Below, one piece after another: positions 27,245 through 37,623 of a stretch of DNA of 64,000 nt. The stretch is taken from the NCBI RefSeq assembly GCF_963664555.1, contig NZ_OY761461.1, positions 3,038,001 to 3,102,000 of the forward strand, in the 5' to 3' direction. The translations under genes were made by a program, and so were the position numbers. The DNA is from Labilibaculum sp. Its GTDB lineage: Bacteria; Bacteroidota; Bacteroidia; Bacteroidales; Marinifilaceae. The notes under the pieces were generated by a model. That model had not been told where the DNA came from. It did no database searches and worked only from the letters and a program-made list of their open reading frames with translations. Numbering within the stretch: position 1 is the first letter of the stretch; the number at the start of each line of letters is the position of its first letter.

Positions 27245-29602
27245 TTACTGCAAAATATACTTCAGGTATAAAAAATGTTTCTTTACAGATTCATTTCCCT
27301 TTTCAGCTTTTTTGTCTACAAGAGTTTCAATCGTGCTTAATTCTGCTTTTATATCAGCCATAACAAGGTTATTAAAAGCGTGTCCTCCATCAATACTATT
27401 TTTATCCAACAGTTTTAGCAAAGCTTTTACGTACTCCGATTGCATATTTCTCATCCAATTCGTACTCTGTTTTCTATTGGAAACTTCGAAAAGCTTCTCT
27501 GTAATATCGGATAAATACTCACTTATGTGATACGGATCGGAAGACATATTAGAGCATGTAAACATTCGTACCAATACAGCTCTATCTATCAGTCCCATTA
27601 TCACTTTCCCTTGTGATTGCATGATTTCCTGATCTAATGAACCCATACTTGCAGTAAAATCAGCAGTATTCATCCAATCGTACTGTGTCAGCAATTCATC
27701 CATAATAAAGGCAAGCGCTTCCTTTTGTTTTTCTCTGCTTACAGCATCGTATTTTTCGGGATGAGTTTCATTGATTGTATTGTACTCATACATACCGCCC
27801 AACATAGCTTCGGCGTGTTTAAAATATTGATTGTATTGCTTTATCACAGCAGCATACATTGTATCCAGGTCACGATCAGAATCATTTTCAGCAGCAGTCC
27901 ACTCGATCAGATTTTTCATAATCACTTTTGTGTTTGCAACGCCATACTTTCCAGCTTTTACTATATCATTGCCTAAGGATTCAGTCAATACCGATGGATC
28001 TAAAGTACCATCGCCCATGCCATTTTTAGTTCCAAACAAATACATATCGTCTTTGCTTCGATCAGCTATCCATTGATTTAGCACAGTTTCCTCATCCTCT
28101 GCATTTGATACAGAATAAATTGGTTGATAAGCCCATTTGATAGAAAAATAATCGTAACTACCCAATAAAGGAGGTGTTAAACTCACTCCTTTATCATTTG
28201 GTTGAGCAATATAATTGTTTCGGGCGTAATCCATAATAGATGCCGCAGTTCCGTACTTCTTCGTGAAAGTTGCAGAACGCAAAGAATCTACCGGATATGC
28301 ATAGGATGCTCTGTAATTGTGTTTTAAACCTAAAGTATGTCCGATTTCGTGAGCGGCTGCATAACGAATTAAATCTCCAATCACTTTTTCTTCAATTTTA
28401 TTTTTATCCCCACGGATCGCTGAATCGTTTGCTGCGGTTTGAGCAAAACGCCATTGATACAATTTTGAAATTACGTTGTGGTAAAACAGTACGTCTCCCT
28501 GAATAATTTCACCTGAACGAGGATCTATCCAGGCATTTCCCATTGCATTTGCCTTTTCAGTCGTTACATATCTAAAACAAGAATTTGTAAAATCATTGGC
28601 ATGAAAAAGACTGTCATTTAAAGGATAATCTTTAGCGATGATCGCATTTTTAAAGCCAATGGCTTCGAATGCCTTTTGCCAGTCTTCAATACCGGCTTTT
28701 ATATATCCTTTCCATTTTTCAGGAATAGAGTTGTCTACATAAAAAACAATTGGCTTTTTAGGTTCAACCAATTCGCCGTTTTTATGGCGTTCCACATCTT
28801 CTTTTTTGGCTTCTAACCTCCATCGTTTAATGTATGTATAGGATTTTGAACCCATGTATTCTGATGATAATTCTTTTTTTACTTCATCGTAGTAACCGAT
28901 TTGCGGACTTGACAAACGAGCCTGCATAGGTTCTTTGGGAAGCAATACAATTGAGCGGTGCATAGAACACATAAACGAATTACGATTTCCAGTAAATCCC
29001 ATTTGTGTTACAATTTCAACATTGCCAGCGTATGCCCTTGCATTAATTGTTTTTGTGACTTCACTTATTGCTTTTCCGAGGCTGGTACCTCCAAATGGTG
29101 AGATTCCGGGAATTTGAGAATTAAAAAGTTTTGTAACCTCAATTACCGATGCATTATTTTCTAAATTTCTTGCTTCAATTTTAAATTCATGCATTACAGT
29201 TTGCATGTTGTTTCGGTCAAACGAAATACTGATTGGATCCTTATCATCCATCTGATTTTCAGTATCCATTAAATGAAGATACACCGACTTATTATCCTGA
29301 CTAAACCGTACCATCATCGGATTGTGCATCATTTGCCCGGCTACAGCACTTTTAGTCGAGCTCAATTCTTCTATCCTACTGCCAATTAACAAATCTCTGC
29401 CCATTATGCTATCAGGAATTTCAAGCCATAGCTTATCATCATTCATGTGAACACTGATAAAACCCTTATGGCTGACATTTGCCATCTTTACAAGGCTCTG
29501 ATATTTTTTAGCATCTGCAGAGACACTCGATTGTGCCTGAGATGGAATATTTATGGCTAAAATGCCAATAATAAAGAGAAAGGATAATTTGAATCGAAAC
29601 AT
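27245..29602 (-). CDS. Zinc-dependent metalloprotease (DUF5117/DUF4953-type), secreted
   Basis: 785 residues with signal peptide (MFRFKLSFLFIIGILAINIP). The metzincin-like zinc motif HEIGHTLGLKH gives His418, Glu419, His422 and His428, preceded by the region RYVTTEKANAMGNAWIDPRS. The long N-terminal beta region (about 30-270) matches the DUF5117/DUF5118 domains that accompany this catalytic domain in Bacteroidota. It probably cleaves proteins in the periplasm or outside the cell, feeding the S46 peptidase encoded next. A hairpin upstream at 29653-29682 may reduce read-through from the SusCD genes. Confidence 0.93.
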   Translation of the reverse strand: MFRFKLSFLFIIGILAINIPSQAQSSVSADAKKYQSLVKMANVSHKGFISVHMNDDKLWLEIPDSIMGRDLLIGSRIEELSSTKSAVAGQMMHNPMMVRFSQDNKSVYLHLMDTENQMDDKDPISISFDRNNMQTVMHEFKIEARNLENNASVIEVTKLFNSQIPGISPFGGTSLGKAISEVTKTINARAYAGNVEIVTQMGFTGNRNSFMCSMHRSIVLLPKEPMQARLSSPQIGYYDEVKKELSSEYMGSKSYTYIKRWRLEAKKEDVERHKNGELVEPKKPIVFYVDNSIPEKWKGYIKAGIEDWQKAFEAIGFKNAIIAKDYPLNDSLFHANDFTNSCFRYVTTEKANAMGNAWIDPRSGEIIQGDVLFYHNVISKLYQWRFAQTAANDSAIRGDKNKIEEKVIGDLIRYAAAHEIGHTLGLKHNYRASYAYPVDSLRSATFTKKYGTAASIMDYARNNYIAQPNDKGVSLTPPLLGSYDYFSIKWAYQPIYSVSNAEDEETVLNQWIADRSKDDMYLFGTKNGMGDGTLDPSVLTESLGNDIVKAGKYGVANTKVIMKNLIEWTAAENDSDRDLDTMYAAVIKQYNQYFKHAEAMLGGMYEYNTINETHPEKYDAVSREKQKEALAFIMDELLTQYDWMNTADFTASMGSLDQEIMQSQGKVIMGLIDRAVLVRMFTCSNMSSDPYHISEYLSDITEKLFEVSNRKQSTNWMRNMQSEYVKALLKLLDKNSIDGGHAFNNLVMADIKAELSTIETLVDKKAEKGNESVKKHFLYLKYILQ

Positions 29603-29652
29603 TTGTTGTTATTTAAGGATTTTTGGGTTGTTTCTATATTGGGAAAATATGT

Positions 29653-29682
29653 AAAAGTGACCGGCATAAGCCGATCACTTAA
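29653..29682 (-). terminator. Hairpin after the Calx-beta lipoprotein gene, possible partial terminator
   Basis: Arms AAGTGACCGGC (29655-29665) and GCCGATCACTT (29670-29680) with one mismatch and a 4-nt loop, followed on the minus strand by TTTTACATATTTT. It starts 10 bp after the stop codon. It may tune expression of the two peptidase genes downstream. Confidence 0.55.
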
Positions 29683-29691
29683 ACTCAGATA

Positions 29692-31221
29692 CTAAAATCT
29701 GTTCATATATTTAATACTCATGGTATAAGAATTACCATCATTCGAAATGTAATATTTCGGATCAATACTGAAATCAACATCATCACAAGTGAAAGTAATA
29801 TCAACCTGAATTTCTTTAGTTGCTGTATTGTATGTTCCTACTGATTTTGCAACTTGAATTGAAACAGGAGTTACCATTGTTGATTGAGAAATATCACCTT
29901 GCGTAGTATTTGAATCAGCATACCATGCATAATAAGATTCAGTGCCACCATCTACATCAACAGTTGTTTTTGCTTTCCAAACAGCCATATCAGCCTTATA
30001 AAACGTTAAAGTCTGCTCTGGGACAACAACGGTTCCTTCTGTAGCTGAAGCATCTGTTGAAACGAAACGAAACCATCCTTTTTCAGCTTTAATTTCAGTT
30101 TTACTATAAGTTGCTTCATTACTAAAGAATTTCACCAACCCCAAATAATCTCCAGCCTGTTGTTCATGTCTTTCCTGTTCAGCAATATCAATATTATTAG
30201 CACCTAACAATCTCTGATACTTATTTATAACTTCTGACCACTGATTATTATCATTCAATGAAACATTTGTGTAATGCTCGCCAGTTAAAGTTTTCCAATC
30301 TTGAGCAACAGAATCAAAATAGTAACGCATTAACCAGTATCCTTCTAAATCAGTTTTGTAAGTAATTGTTGGAGTAGTCCAATCTTCATAGAAATAACCA
30401 TACTGGTTATCATCATTAAACCAAGCAGAAAAATCAACCTGAGGGTCAACAGCATTAACAGATACTGTATTTTCGGTTGCTTTAACAGCATAATCAGTAA
30501 CAGATGGAGTAGTAAATGCGAAATCAAGAGTTTTGTTCATACCCACTACTGCTGTGTTTTTCATTGTTACAGTAAAGTCAGCAGAAACAGAACCTGCAGG
30601 AATCGTGATTGCATCGTTCGATAAACCAGCAAGTTCATAATCGGTATCTGCAAGTAAATCACCAGAAATAGTTAAGGGAATTATTAGATCTGAAGAAAAG
30701 GTTTTGCTCAAACCAACAGTTATCGTCTTCACTTCTTCCAAATATGGATTGGTTACCATATTAGAGGTTGCAAAAGATACTTCTGGAGCATCGGATGGAG
30801 GATTTGCATTGTCGATAATTGTGATAGCAACACTTGTTGTCGCTGTTAATTCGTAAGCCGTACCAGCCTTCAATTCAATACTAACAGTTTTGCTATCCTC
30901 AATAGCCGAAACATTAATAGGAGTTACAAAGATAGTTGCAGACGATCCGTTTGCTGGAATTGTAACTGTTTTAGCAATTTCCTGAAAATTAACCCCTTCA
31001 ACAGCGGTTCCAGAAAGAGTAAGACCTACTGTGTATGCAGTTTCTAAAACGGCATCAGCATTTACTTTTACAACTAATGCAGAAGTCGCAGTTTCTGAAA
31101 TTTCTACAACATCAGCAGTAATCGACAACTTAGGAACTACAGGGTCGTTATCGTCACTACAACTAACAAAAAAGATTGCTGCTACAGCAAGCCAAATTAA
31201 GTTTAAATAGTTTTTTTTCAT
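29692..31221 (-). CDS. Calx-beta-type repeat lipoprotein
   Basis: Probable surface lipoprotein, 509 residues, signal ending in FFVSCSDDND (lipid cysteine at 21). Residues about 30-135 and 145-260 are two beta-rich repeats with Calx-beta-like features (VNFQEIAKTVTIPANGSSA; ITIPAGSVSADFTVTMKN). The C-terminal half (about 270-509) is a separate domain rich in Trp and Tyr (YGYFYEDWTTPTITYK) that I do not recognise. It follows susD by 54 bp. Lipoproteins at this place in SusCD loci are often accessory ligand binders, which fits but is not shown. Confidence 0.88.
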   Translation of the reverse strand: MKKNYLNLIWLAVAAIFFVSCSDDNDPVVPKLSITADVVEISETATSALVVKVNADAVLETAYTVGLTLSGTAVEGVNFQEIAKTVTIPANGSSATIFVTPINVSAIEDSKTVSIELKAGTAYELTATTSVAITIIDNANPPSDAPEVSFATSNMVTNPYLEEVKTITVGLSKTFSSDLIIPLTISGDLLADTDYELAGLSNDAITIPAGSVSADFTVTMKNTAVVGMNKTLDFAFTTPSVTDYAVKATENTVSVNAVDPQVDFSAWFNDDNQYGYFYEDWTTPTITYKTDLEGYWLMRYYFDSVAQDWKTLTGEHYTNVSLNDNNQWSEVINKYQRLLGANNIDIAEQERHEQQAGDYLGLVKFFSNEATYSKTEIKAEKGWFRFVSTDASATEGTVVVPEQTLTFYKADMAVWKAKTTVDVDGGTESYYAWYADSNTTQGDISQSTMVTPVSIQVAKSVGTYNTATKEIQVDITFTCDDVDFSIDPKYYISNDGNSYTMSIKYMNRF

Positions 31222-31275
31222 CTGGTATTAGATTTTTAGTTATGGTTAATAAATATATTTTTTTGATTTCATTTT

Positions 31276-32706
31276 TTAGTATCCAGGGTTTTGCACCATT
31301 TGGTTATTGTATTCCATTGCATCTTCGGGAATTGGCAATACGAACAAATTACTTGGATAATCGATATTTACATTGTACAATGCATTGCAATCAACTCTGC
31401 GTAAATCTCTACCCATTCTTACAATATCAAAAAATAGGTGACCTTCAAAAGCCAATTCTCTTCTTCTCTCTTGAAAAATTTCCTCTTTTAAAGCGGCTCC
31501 TGATAATTGAAGATTTGCCGCTGCCGGATTGGCACGTTTACGAATTACATCTAAATCGGCACGAGCTTGAACTTCGTTACTTACCGGTAAGTTTAAGGAA
31601 GCCTCGGCACGAATCAAATACATTTCTGCTAATCGAATAATTGAAGTACATCTGTCTTTATCCGAAAATTCAATCCACTTTGTAGTTAATGTTTTACCAA
31701 GCTGTTCCGCAAATAACTCACCTCTCACATCTCCATCGTTATATAAACTAATTAAATCATCAGACGGTAATAAATAAAGACTAGTTCTGTCATCCATAAT
31801 TCCAATTGTTTTAGAAATAGGGGCTCCAATACTTATCCCTTTATTATCGAGAATAAAAATATCCTCTTTGGTTGGTTCCTGACTTTTGTATGAATCAACA
31901 ACTTCCGAATTATCGATAAGTGAAATACTTCCATCCTCTATCACTTTTGTTGCATATTCCTTGGCTTTGTCCCAATCCCCTTTGTACAAATAAACTCTGG
32001 CCAGCAGAGCCTGAGCTGCAACTTTTGATAGGTAAGCTTTAGCATAGCTTGCATCTTCAATTCCTAGAGCTGTTCCTAAATTTGCCTCGGCAGCCAATAA
32101 ATCAGCAATAATATTTTCATAATTATCGTATAATAAATCACGCGACACCAATTCATCCCAAGCAATATTTTTCAACATGTAAGCAATACCAAGATGTTGT
32201 GCATTGGCAGAATAAGAATAAGGCTGAGCATACAGTCTGGTTAAATCGAAGTGAGCCATTGCACGAATTGCTTTTGCTTCGGCTACAGCCTGATTTTTTT
32301 GTATATCAGAAGCATCTTTAGCATCTTCAATATTCTCAATAATATTATTTGCTCCACTAATTACAGAATAGATATGCTCATAGCAGTTCTCCATATAATC
32401 ATCATCCCCTTCCACCGTATGAGTAAACTGAAACGAAGGCAAATAGTAATAAGAAGTGGAAGCTTCAAAAGTAAGATCATTAAATTTAAGATTACCTCCT
32501 TTAATTTCAGGACCTATAAGCATCTGATTCCCATAATAACTTGAATTAGTCAGGTCATAATACACTCCATTTAAAGCTTCTTCCACACCACTTATAGTAG
32601 AGAAAAGATGATCATTCGAAATCTTGGTTTCATCATCGATATCCAAAAAATCGGAACAAGACATTAATCCAAATGCCAATAATCCTATGTATATTAATTT
32701 ATTCAT
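31276..32706 (-). CDS. SusD/RagB-family outer-membrane lipoprotein
   Basis: 476 residues; signal MNKLIYIGLLAFGLMSCSDF with the lipid cysteine at residue 17 and the typical start SDFLDIDDETKISNDHLFST. TPR-like helices (AEAKAIRAMAHFDLTRLYAQ, QALLARVYLYKGDWDKAKEY) and the C-terminal SusD region (EEIFQERRRELAFEGHLFFD) are clear. It follows susC by 21 bp. This is the lid partner of the receptor encoded at 32728. Nearby genes are peptidases, not glycosidases, so a peptide ligand is more likely than a glycan (inference). Confidence 0.95.
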   Translation of the reverse strand: MNKLIYIGLLAFGLMSCSDFLDIDDETKISNDHLFSTISGVEEALNGVYYDLTNSSYYGNQMLIGPEIKGGNLKFNDLTFEASTSYYYLPSFQFTHTVEGDDDYMENCYEHIYSVISGANNIIENIEDAKDASDIQKNQAVAEAKAIRAMAHFDLTRLYAQPYSYSANAQHLGIAYMLKNIAWDELVSRDLLYDNYENIIADLLAAEANLGTALGIEDASYAKAYLSKVAAQALLARVYLYKGDWDKAKEYATKVIEDGSISLIDNSEVVDSYKSQEPTKEDIFILDNKGISIGAPISKTIGIMDDRTSLYLLPSDDLISLYNDGDVRGELFAEQLGKTLTTKWIEFSDKDRCTSIIRLAEMYLIRAEASLNLPVSNEVQARADLDVIRKRANPAAANLQLSGAALKEEIFQERRRELAFEGHLFFDIVRMGRDLRRVDCNALYNVNIDYPSNLFVLPIPEDAMEYNNQMVQNPGY

Positions 32707-32727
32707 TTCCTTCTGTTTTTCTTATGA

Positions 32728-35721
32728 TTAAATTCCAAGCTTTAGCTGAAAAGCAAATGTTCTAGATTGTGGAAACGGGTAACGATATTCAGCAATACCA
32801 TTTCTTCCCGATTCTCCACCTTCTTTGTACCAAGTATAAATGTTTGATACATTAACGCCTATGGATGCGTTAGCTAATTTAATTGACTCACAAATATGTC
32901 TCGGGAAACTGTAGTTTAATGAAATAGATCGTAAAGAAATATTGGTTTGATCGTACAAGTATCTAGAGCTACTTTCGTTATACGTTACATCTTGTGCCAA
33001 TCTTGGAATATTTGTTATATCTCCCGGCTTTTGCCATCTATCCAATAAATTTATGCTTTTATTATACAGATATAACTGCTTCTCTTTTTCCATATCTCTC
33101 GCTGCATAAGGCATCATTTTATCTGCTCCATATTCAAAAGAAATCATAAAATTTAAGTTGAAGCCTTTGTAATTAAAGCTATTCGAGAAACCACCCGTAA
33201 AATCAGGATTGCTCTTTCCAATAATAACTTTGTTATCGGAACTGCTTTTTAATAAACTATTGTCATCTGTAATAGAACCATCATTCATATACCACTGTGG
33301 ATTACCATTATCTGAATTAACACCAGCATATTTGTATCCAATAACTAATGAAGTTGACTCCCCTACAATTAGTCCGTTATTACCAGAAGTAAATTGATCT
33401 GAATATGAAGACAATCGATCTAATCTACTCTTGTTAAAACCAATATTGAAGTTGGAAGTCCAATGCACTTCTCCCAGCTTGATATTATTTGCTTTTAAAG
33501 TAAATTCTAATCCATAATTGGTTAAATCTGCAGTATTCACAGCAATAGAGTTCCATCCTGTTTCTGGTGGTACATTTAATGATAGAATACCATCTTTGGT
33601 TTGGTTATTATAATATTCTACCTCCAAATTAAATTTCTTTAAGATTTTGGCTGTTAAACCAAGATTGAACTTATAGGACGCTTGCCAACCTAAATCTCCA
33701 TTAGCCGCTGCATAAGGATTTGCAACCAGTTTTCCATTGTAATTCGAAGATGTTTCGTAAGAGTATAAGCCTTGTGCTGAATAGGATCCAACTTTAGCAT
33801 TCCCCAACTTACCATATGAGGCTTTTAACTTTAAAAAGTTGATAATATCATTTTCGATCCAGAAATTTTCTTTTGAAAGTATCCAGGATGCCCCAAGGGA
33901 AGCAAAATTTTCCACTTGCTGATCGCCACCAAAGTATGATGAAGCATCAGCTCGATAGTTAATCGACATGAAATATTTTTTCCCAAAATCGTAATTAAAT
34001 CGACCAAAATAGGAACGCATTGCACTCTCACTTTGGCTAGATTTCACGTCACTATCCTCGTCTTCTTTGGACTGACCCAGAATTTTAATTTTTTCGGTTA
34101 TTAAATTTTCTTCATCACCAGTTGTACTGTTACTTTCATCGTGTTTTAGTTGAATACCTGCCGAAGCGCTAAAAGTGTGCTTCTTATATGAACCATTATA
34201 CTCTAATTGAGTATAGCTAATCCAATTATTATTCTCACTTCTGGTTTCTTTGATATATCCACCTTTATCATCACCTCGTCCGTTCTCTTTAGAATAAAAA
34301 GTATACTGCTTGGTATTGGTATAATCCAAACCAAACATACTCGACGATTTCAAATTCGCGGTAATATTGATATCCAGTTTTAAACTGTTATTGCTATAAA
34401 ACTTTTTCGATTCATTGATATTTTGCTCCAAATCGGCTAATGGATTAGCATAAGAATCCATCAATGTATAATTTCCATCTTCATCGTAAATCGGAATATT
34501 TGGTTTAAACGAATAAGTAGCAAAGGCTGCATATTTATCTGAATTAAAACTACTAATACCACCATTATAAGATAGTGCTATTCCTTTAGCCAATTCGGCA
34601 TTTAGACTTAAACGAGTTGTTATAGATTCTGAATCATTGCCTTTGGTAGTTGTTTCATTATCATTATAACCTAAGGACAAACGATAAGTTGCTTTTTCGC
34701 TACCTCCGGAAATACTCACATTGGTTTGGTTTGACATCGAATTTTGAAGCGTTAAATCTCTCCAATTGGTATATACATCTGTCGCGCCAATTAAATTAGG
34801 AATACTTTCTTCTGAATAACCTGAATTGCGATAAAATTCAGTTGACAATTCAACAAATTGATCGGTATTTAAATACTGAACTTTGTTAATTGGACTACTT
34901 AATAAGGTTTTATGAGAAAGACTCACCTTTGTTTTCCCCTGGCTCCCCTTTTTGGTCGTTATAATAACAACGCCATTGGCTGCATTAGCTCCATAAATCG
35001 CAGCTGCCGAAGCATCCTTTAAAATTGAAACCGACTCAATATCCTCAGGACTAATTAAGGCTAACGGGTTAATTACGATATTTTGCTCAGCCTGAGCTCC
35101 TGTTGAAGTATTTATATTCGGATTTAAAGCATCAATTAGAGGAACTCCATCTAAAATGTATAATGGTTCACTTGATGCAGTAATATTCGAACCCAAATCG
35201 GGTAAAGAACTATTACCCCGAATACGCACTTTTACCGGGCTATTTGGATTACCATCATCGGATTCCAGATATACACCTGCTACCTGACCTTCTAACATTT
35301 GGTCAACACTTATAGCGTTGCTGTGCTTTAACAAATCATCAGACTTTACTTGTTCTACCGAACCAACAACGGCTTCGCGGCTTTTAACGCTTCCGTAACC
35401 AAGAATCATGACTTCTCCCAATTGCTGGTCTGCACTTTTCATCTTCACATTAATAATCGATTTTCCTTTTGCTGCTATAGATTGAGTTTCGTACCCTATA
35501 AAAGAAAACAAAACAACAGCGTCTGCTTTTGAAATCTTCAGTTTAAATTCTCCATCGATATTGGTAATTACTCCATTCGAAGTCCCTTTCTCGAGAACTG
35601 TAACTCCGGGCATTGGCAATTTGTCACCAGCTTCAGTTACTATTCCTGTAATTGTTAACCCCTGCGCAAAGACATGAAGCTGTAACAATACAAGAAGTGT
35701 TATACAATAAATTTGTTTCAT
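32728..35721 (-). CDS. SusC/RagA-family TonB-dependent receptor without STN domain
   Basis: 997 residues. A signal peptide (MKQIYCITLLVLLQLHVFAQ) leads directly into a carboxypeptidase-D-like domain (GIVTEAGDKLPMPGVTVLEK), then the linker GEVMILGYGSVKSREAVVGS and a plug (VSILKDASAAAIYGANAANG), followed by a large barrel ending AFQLKLGI. It lacks the STN domain found in the two other SusC proteins, and no sigma/FecR pair is adjacent, so its control must be different. It starts 15 bp after the polyferredoxin gene and precedes susD, so all three appear cotranscribed. Confidence 0.95.
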   Translation of the reverse strand: MKQIYCITLLVLLQLHVFAQGLTITGIVTEAGDKLPMPGVTVLEKGTSNGVITNIDGEFKLKISKADAVVLFSFIGYETQSIAAKGKSIINVKMKSADQQLGEVMILGYGSVKSREAVVGSVEQVKSDDLLKHSNAISVDQMLEGQVAGVYLESDDGNPNSPVKVRIRGNSSLPDLGSNITASSEPLYILDGVPLIDALNPNINTSTGAQAEQNIVINPLALISPEDIESVSILKDASAAAIYGANAANGVVIITTKKGSQGKTKVSLSHKTLLSSPINKVQYLNTDQFVELSTEFYRNSGYSEESIPNLIGATDVYTNWRDLTLQNSMSNQTNVSISGGSEKATYRLSLGYNDNETTTKGNDSESITTRLSLNAELAKGIALSYNGGISSFNSDKYAAFATYSFKPNIPIYDEDGNYTLMDSYANPLADLEQNINESKKFYSNNSLKLDINITANLKSSSMFGLDYTNTKQYTFYSKENGRGDDKGGYIKETRSENNNWISYTQLEYNGSYKKHTFSASAGIQLKHDESNSTTGDEENLITEKIKILGQSKEDEDSDVKSSQSESAMRSYFGRFNYDFGKKYFMSINYRADASSYFGGDQQVENFASLGASWILSKENFWIENDIINFLKLKASYGKLGNAKVGSYSAQGLYSYETSSNYNGKLVANPYAAANGDLGWQASYKFNLGLTAKILKKFNLEVEYYNNQTKDGILSLNVPPETGWNSIAVNTADLTNYGLEFTLKANNIKLGEVHWTSNFNIGFNKSRLDRLSSYSDQFTSGNNGLIVGESTSLVIGYKYAGVNSDNGNPQWYMNDGSITDDNSLLKSSSDNKVIIGKSNPDFTGGFSNSFNYKGFNLNFMISFEYGADKMMPYAARDMEKEKQLYLYNKSINLLDRWQKPGDITNIPRLAQDVTYNESSSRYLYDQTNISLRSISLNYSFPRHICESIKLANASIGVNVSNIYTWYKEGGESGRNGIAEYRYPFPQSRTFAFQLKLGI

Positions 35722-35736
35722 AGATTGGTTATTTAA

Positions 35737-37623
35737 TTAGTCTAATGGGTTCGGTTTTTTGATATCGAATAAAAATGGATTCGCCTTTTGTTCCACCTCT
35801 CCGTTGGTATACTCCAGAGTCAATTCATCTTTGCTTATCCAGTCTGAGATAGCCTGTGGTTCAACCATATCCTGTATGTAAAAGAATCTCACCTCAGGAT
35901 TATTTTCATAGGTTGCGTTGATTCCCACGGCACCATTAAATTTTTTGCCAACATGATTTGCCAGCAGATTGAATAATTGTTCATTCTTAGGGAAATCAAT
36001 CAAATCGACTTTAAACGATCGCAGCTGTTCTTTCGGATAAGTTTTATAATTATTAAATGTTACCTGATACTTTTGGAAGGTACGCTTCATTAAGTCCAAA
36101 CCGTTTACAGCTACAGGTGATCGCACAACATCAACAACTTTGTAAGGCGTTTTGCGTCCAATTTTCACCGTATTAATGAGTCCTTCGATAGTTTCTTCGC
36201 TTATACCTGCATCACAAAAAGCCAACATTCTAATTTCAGTATCGAACTGTGTTTCCAACTGATATACTTTTGTACCAATTAGTTTCTCTGAAATTTTAGC
36301 TAAATCTTCTTTTGAAATGTATTGCTCAAACCTCAATTTGTGAACCACAAGATTCTGATCCAAAGCTGGTGCTTCGATGAACTGTTTTGCTCTGGCGTAA
36401 AGCATTTTTCGAATGCTTAATTCATTCAATTTTGTAGTATCGTAAACAATATTTGCTGAATGATCACTGATATAAGTAGATACTGCCAATATTCCTTCCA
36501 CTTCCTTCATCTGGCGAACAAAACCCATCGAACTGCTAAAACAGGTTAGGTGACTTAAATGCTCTAATTTAAATTCCTTTGAATTATTCATTTGCTCCGC
36601 ACTACCCCATGCTTTAGATACGGTAGGAAGATTATACTGACTGCCAATTAGTAAACCTGTTACAAACAGAACAACAACGATTACCGATGGCAGCCATTTT
36701 ACATTTAATTTCTCGTTTAATGTAAGAGCACCCTCTTTAGGACAAGCCGAAACACAATCGCCGCAGATATTACAATCAGGATGTTTAACAAAAACAAGAT
36801 CTGCCACATCAATTCCCTGAGGACAAGTTCTTGAGCACAAGCCGCAATCGATGCATTCGTGCGTATGACGGATTATTTTTAATACGGATTGCTTTTTAGT
36901 CTGTATTTTGAAAATCTCTAACGCATATCCTGCCAAACAGATAATTCCAACAATATATGCTATGTCGATACCTACTTCGAAAAAATACATAGCGCCTAAA
37001 ACAACAACAACAATGGCTACTCCAACCCAATATTTAAAAATATTGGAGATTGCTCCCAGCGGACACATGTACTTGCACCAAAACAACCTGAACACAACAT
37101 TCCCGATAACAAATATGGATATGGAAATGGTGGCATATAAAAAGTTTACCCGATGACCAAATAAAGTGATACTGGTATAAAATGGATCGTATTCCTTGCA
37201 AAATAGCTCACCTGTTTTTAATGTAATTGTTAGTGTTAAAAACAGAAGAATGTATTTTAGACTTCGAAGAAGTTTATCTGGAATACCAGTAATTTCTCTG
37301 CGGATTTTTAAACGATCACCTAATTTTCCAAGAGTTTCGGAAACTGTTCCTAAAGGACAAAGATGACTGCAAAATAATTTTCCCAAAACCAATACGGTAA
37401 AAATGAAAATAGCACCCAATACCATTTGAGTAACGGTCATATTACATGCTATTAATCCGTCTTGCATTAAAGTTAATATGGCTTGAATTCCTCCCATTGG
37501 GCAATATGCCTCAAAATCTACAGCTCCTAAACCTAACTGATTCCCTATAAAAAAGAAAATGATAAGAGCTAATACAGAAAACTGTAATATATTTCTGAAA
37601 AGGCTAACTCGTTTTTTACTCAT
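35737..37623 (-). CDS. Membrane polyferredoxin (NapH/NosR-like) with C-terminal HMA-like domains
   Basis: Inner-membrane electron-transfer protein, 628 residues. The N-terminal half has several membrane segments with cysteine pairs on loops (YCPMGG at 41, CSHLCP at 85, CKYMCP at 183). Two [4Fe-4S] motifs follow: Cys257/260/263/267 (CIDCGLCSRTCP) and Cys284/287/290/294 (CNICGDCVSACP). After another membrane segment (about 312-327) residues 352-412 match the beta-alpha-beta pattern of a heavy-metal-associated domain, with one cysteine (LTCFSSSMGF). A second similar unit follows at about 430-490. It is the first gene of the SusCD/peptidase series, an unusual place for a redox protein. Confidence 0.88.
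   Translation of the reverse strand: MSKKRVSLFRNILQFSVLALIIFFFIGNQLGLGAVDFEAYCPMGGIQAILTLMQDGLIACNMTVTQMVLGAIFIFTVLVLGKLFCSHLCPLGTVSETLGKLGDRLKIRREITGIPDKLLRSLKYILLFLTLTITLKTGELFCKEYDPFYTSITLFGHRVNFLYATISISIFVIGNVVFRLFWCKYMCPLGAISNIFKYWVGVAIVVVVLGAMYFFEVGIDIAYIVGIICLAGYALEIFKIQTKKQSVLKIIRHTHECIDCGLCSRTCPQGIDVADLVFVKHPDCNICGDCVSACPKEGALTLNEKLNVKWLPSVIVVVLFVTGLLIGSQYNLPTVSKAWGSAEQMNNSKEFKLEHLSHLTCFSSSMGFVRQMKEVEGILAVSTYISDHSANIVYDTTKLNELSIRKMLYARAKQFIEAPALDQNLVVHKLRFEQYISKEDLAKISEKLIGTKVYQLETQFDTEIRMLAFCDAGISEETIEGLINTVKIGRKTPYKVVDVVRSPVAVNGLDLMKRTFQKYQVTFNNYKTYPKEQLRSFKVDLIDFPKNEQLFNLLANHVGKKFNGAVGINATYENNPEVRFFYIQDMVEPQAISDWISKDELTLEYTNGEVEQKANPFLFDIKKPNPLD

Noticed and set aside
8059..37623. 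Classical polysaccharide utilisation locus
   Set aside because: SusCD pairs are present, but no glycoside hydrolase, lyase, sulfatase or esterase is found near them; the enzymes are peptidases and thiol-redox proteins.
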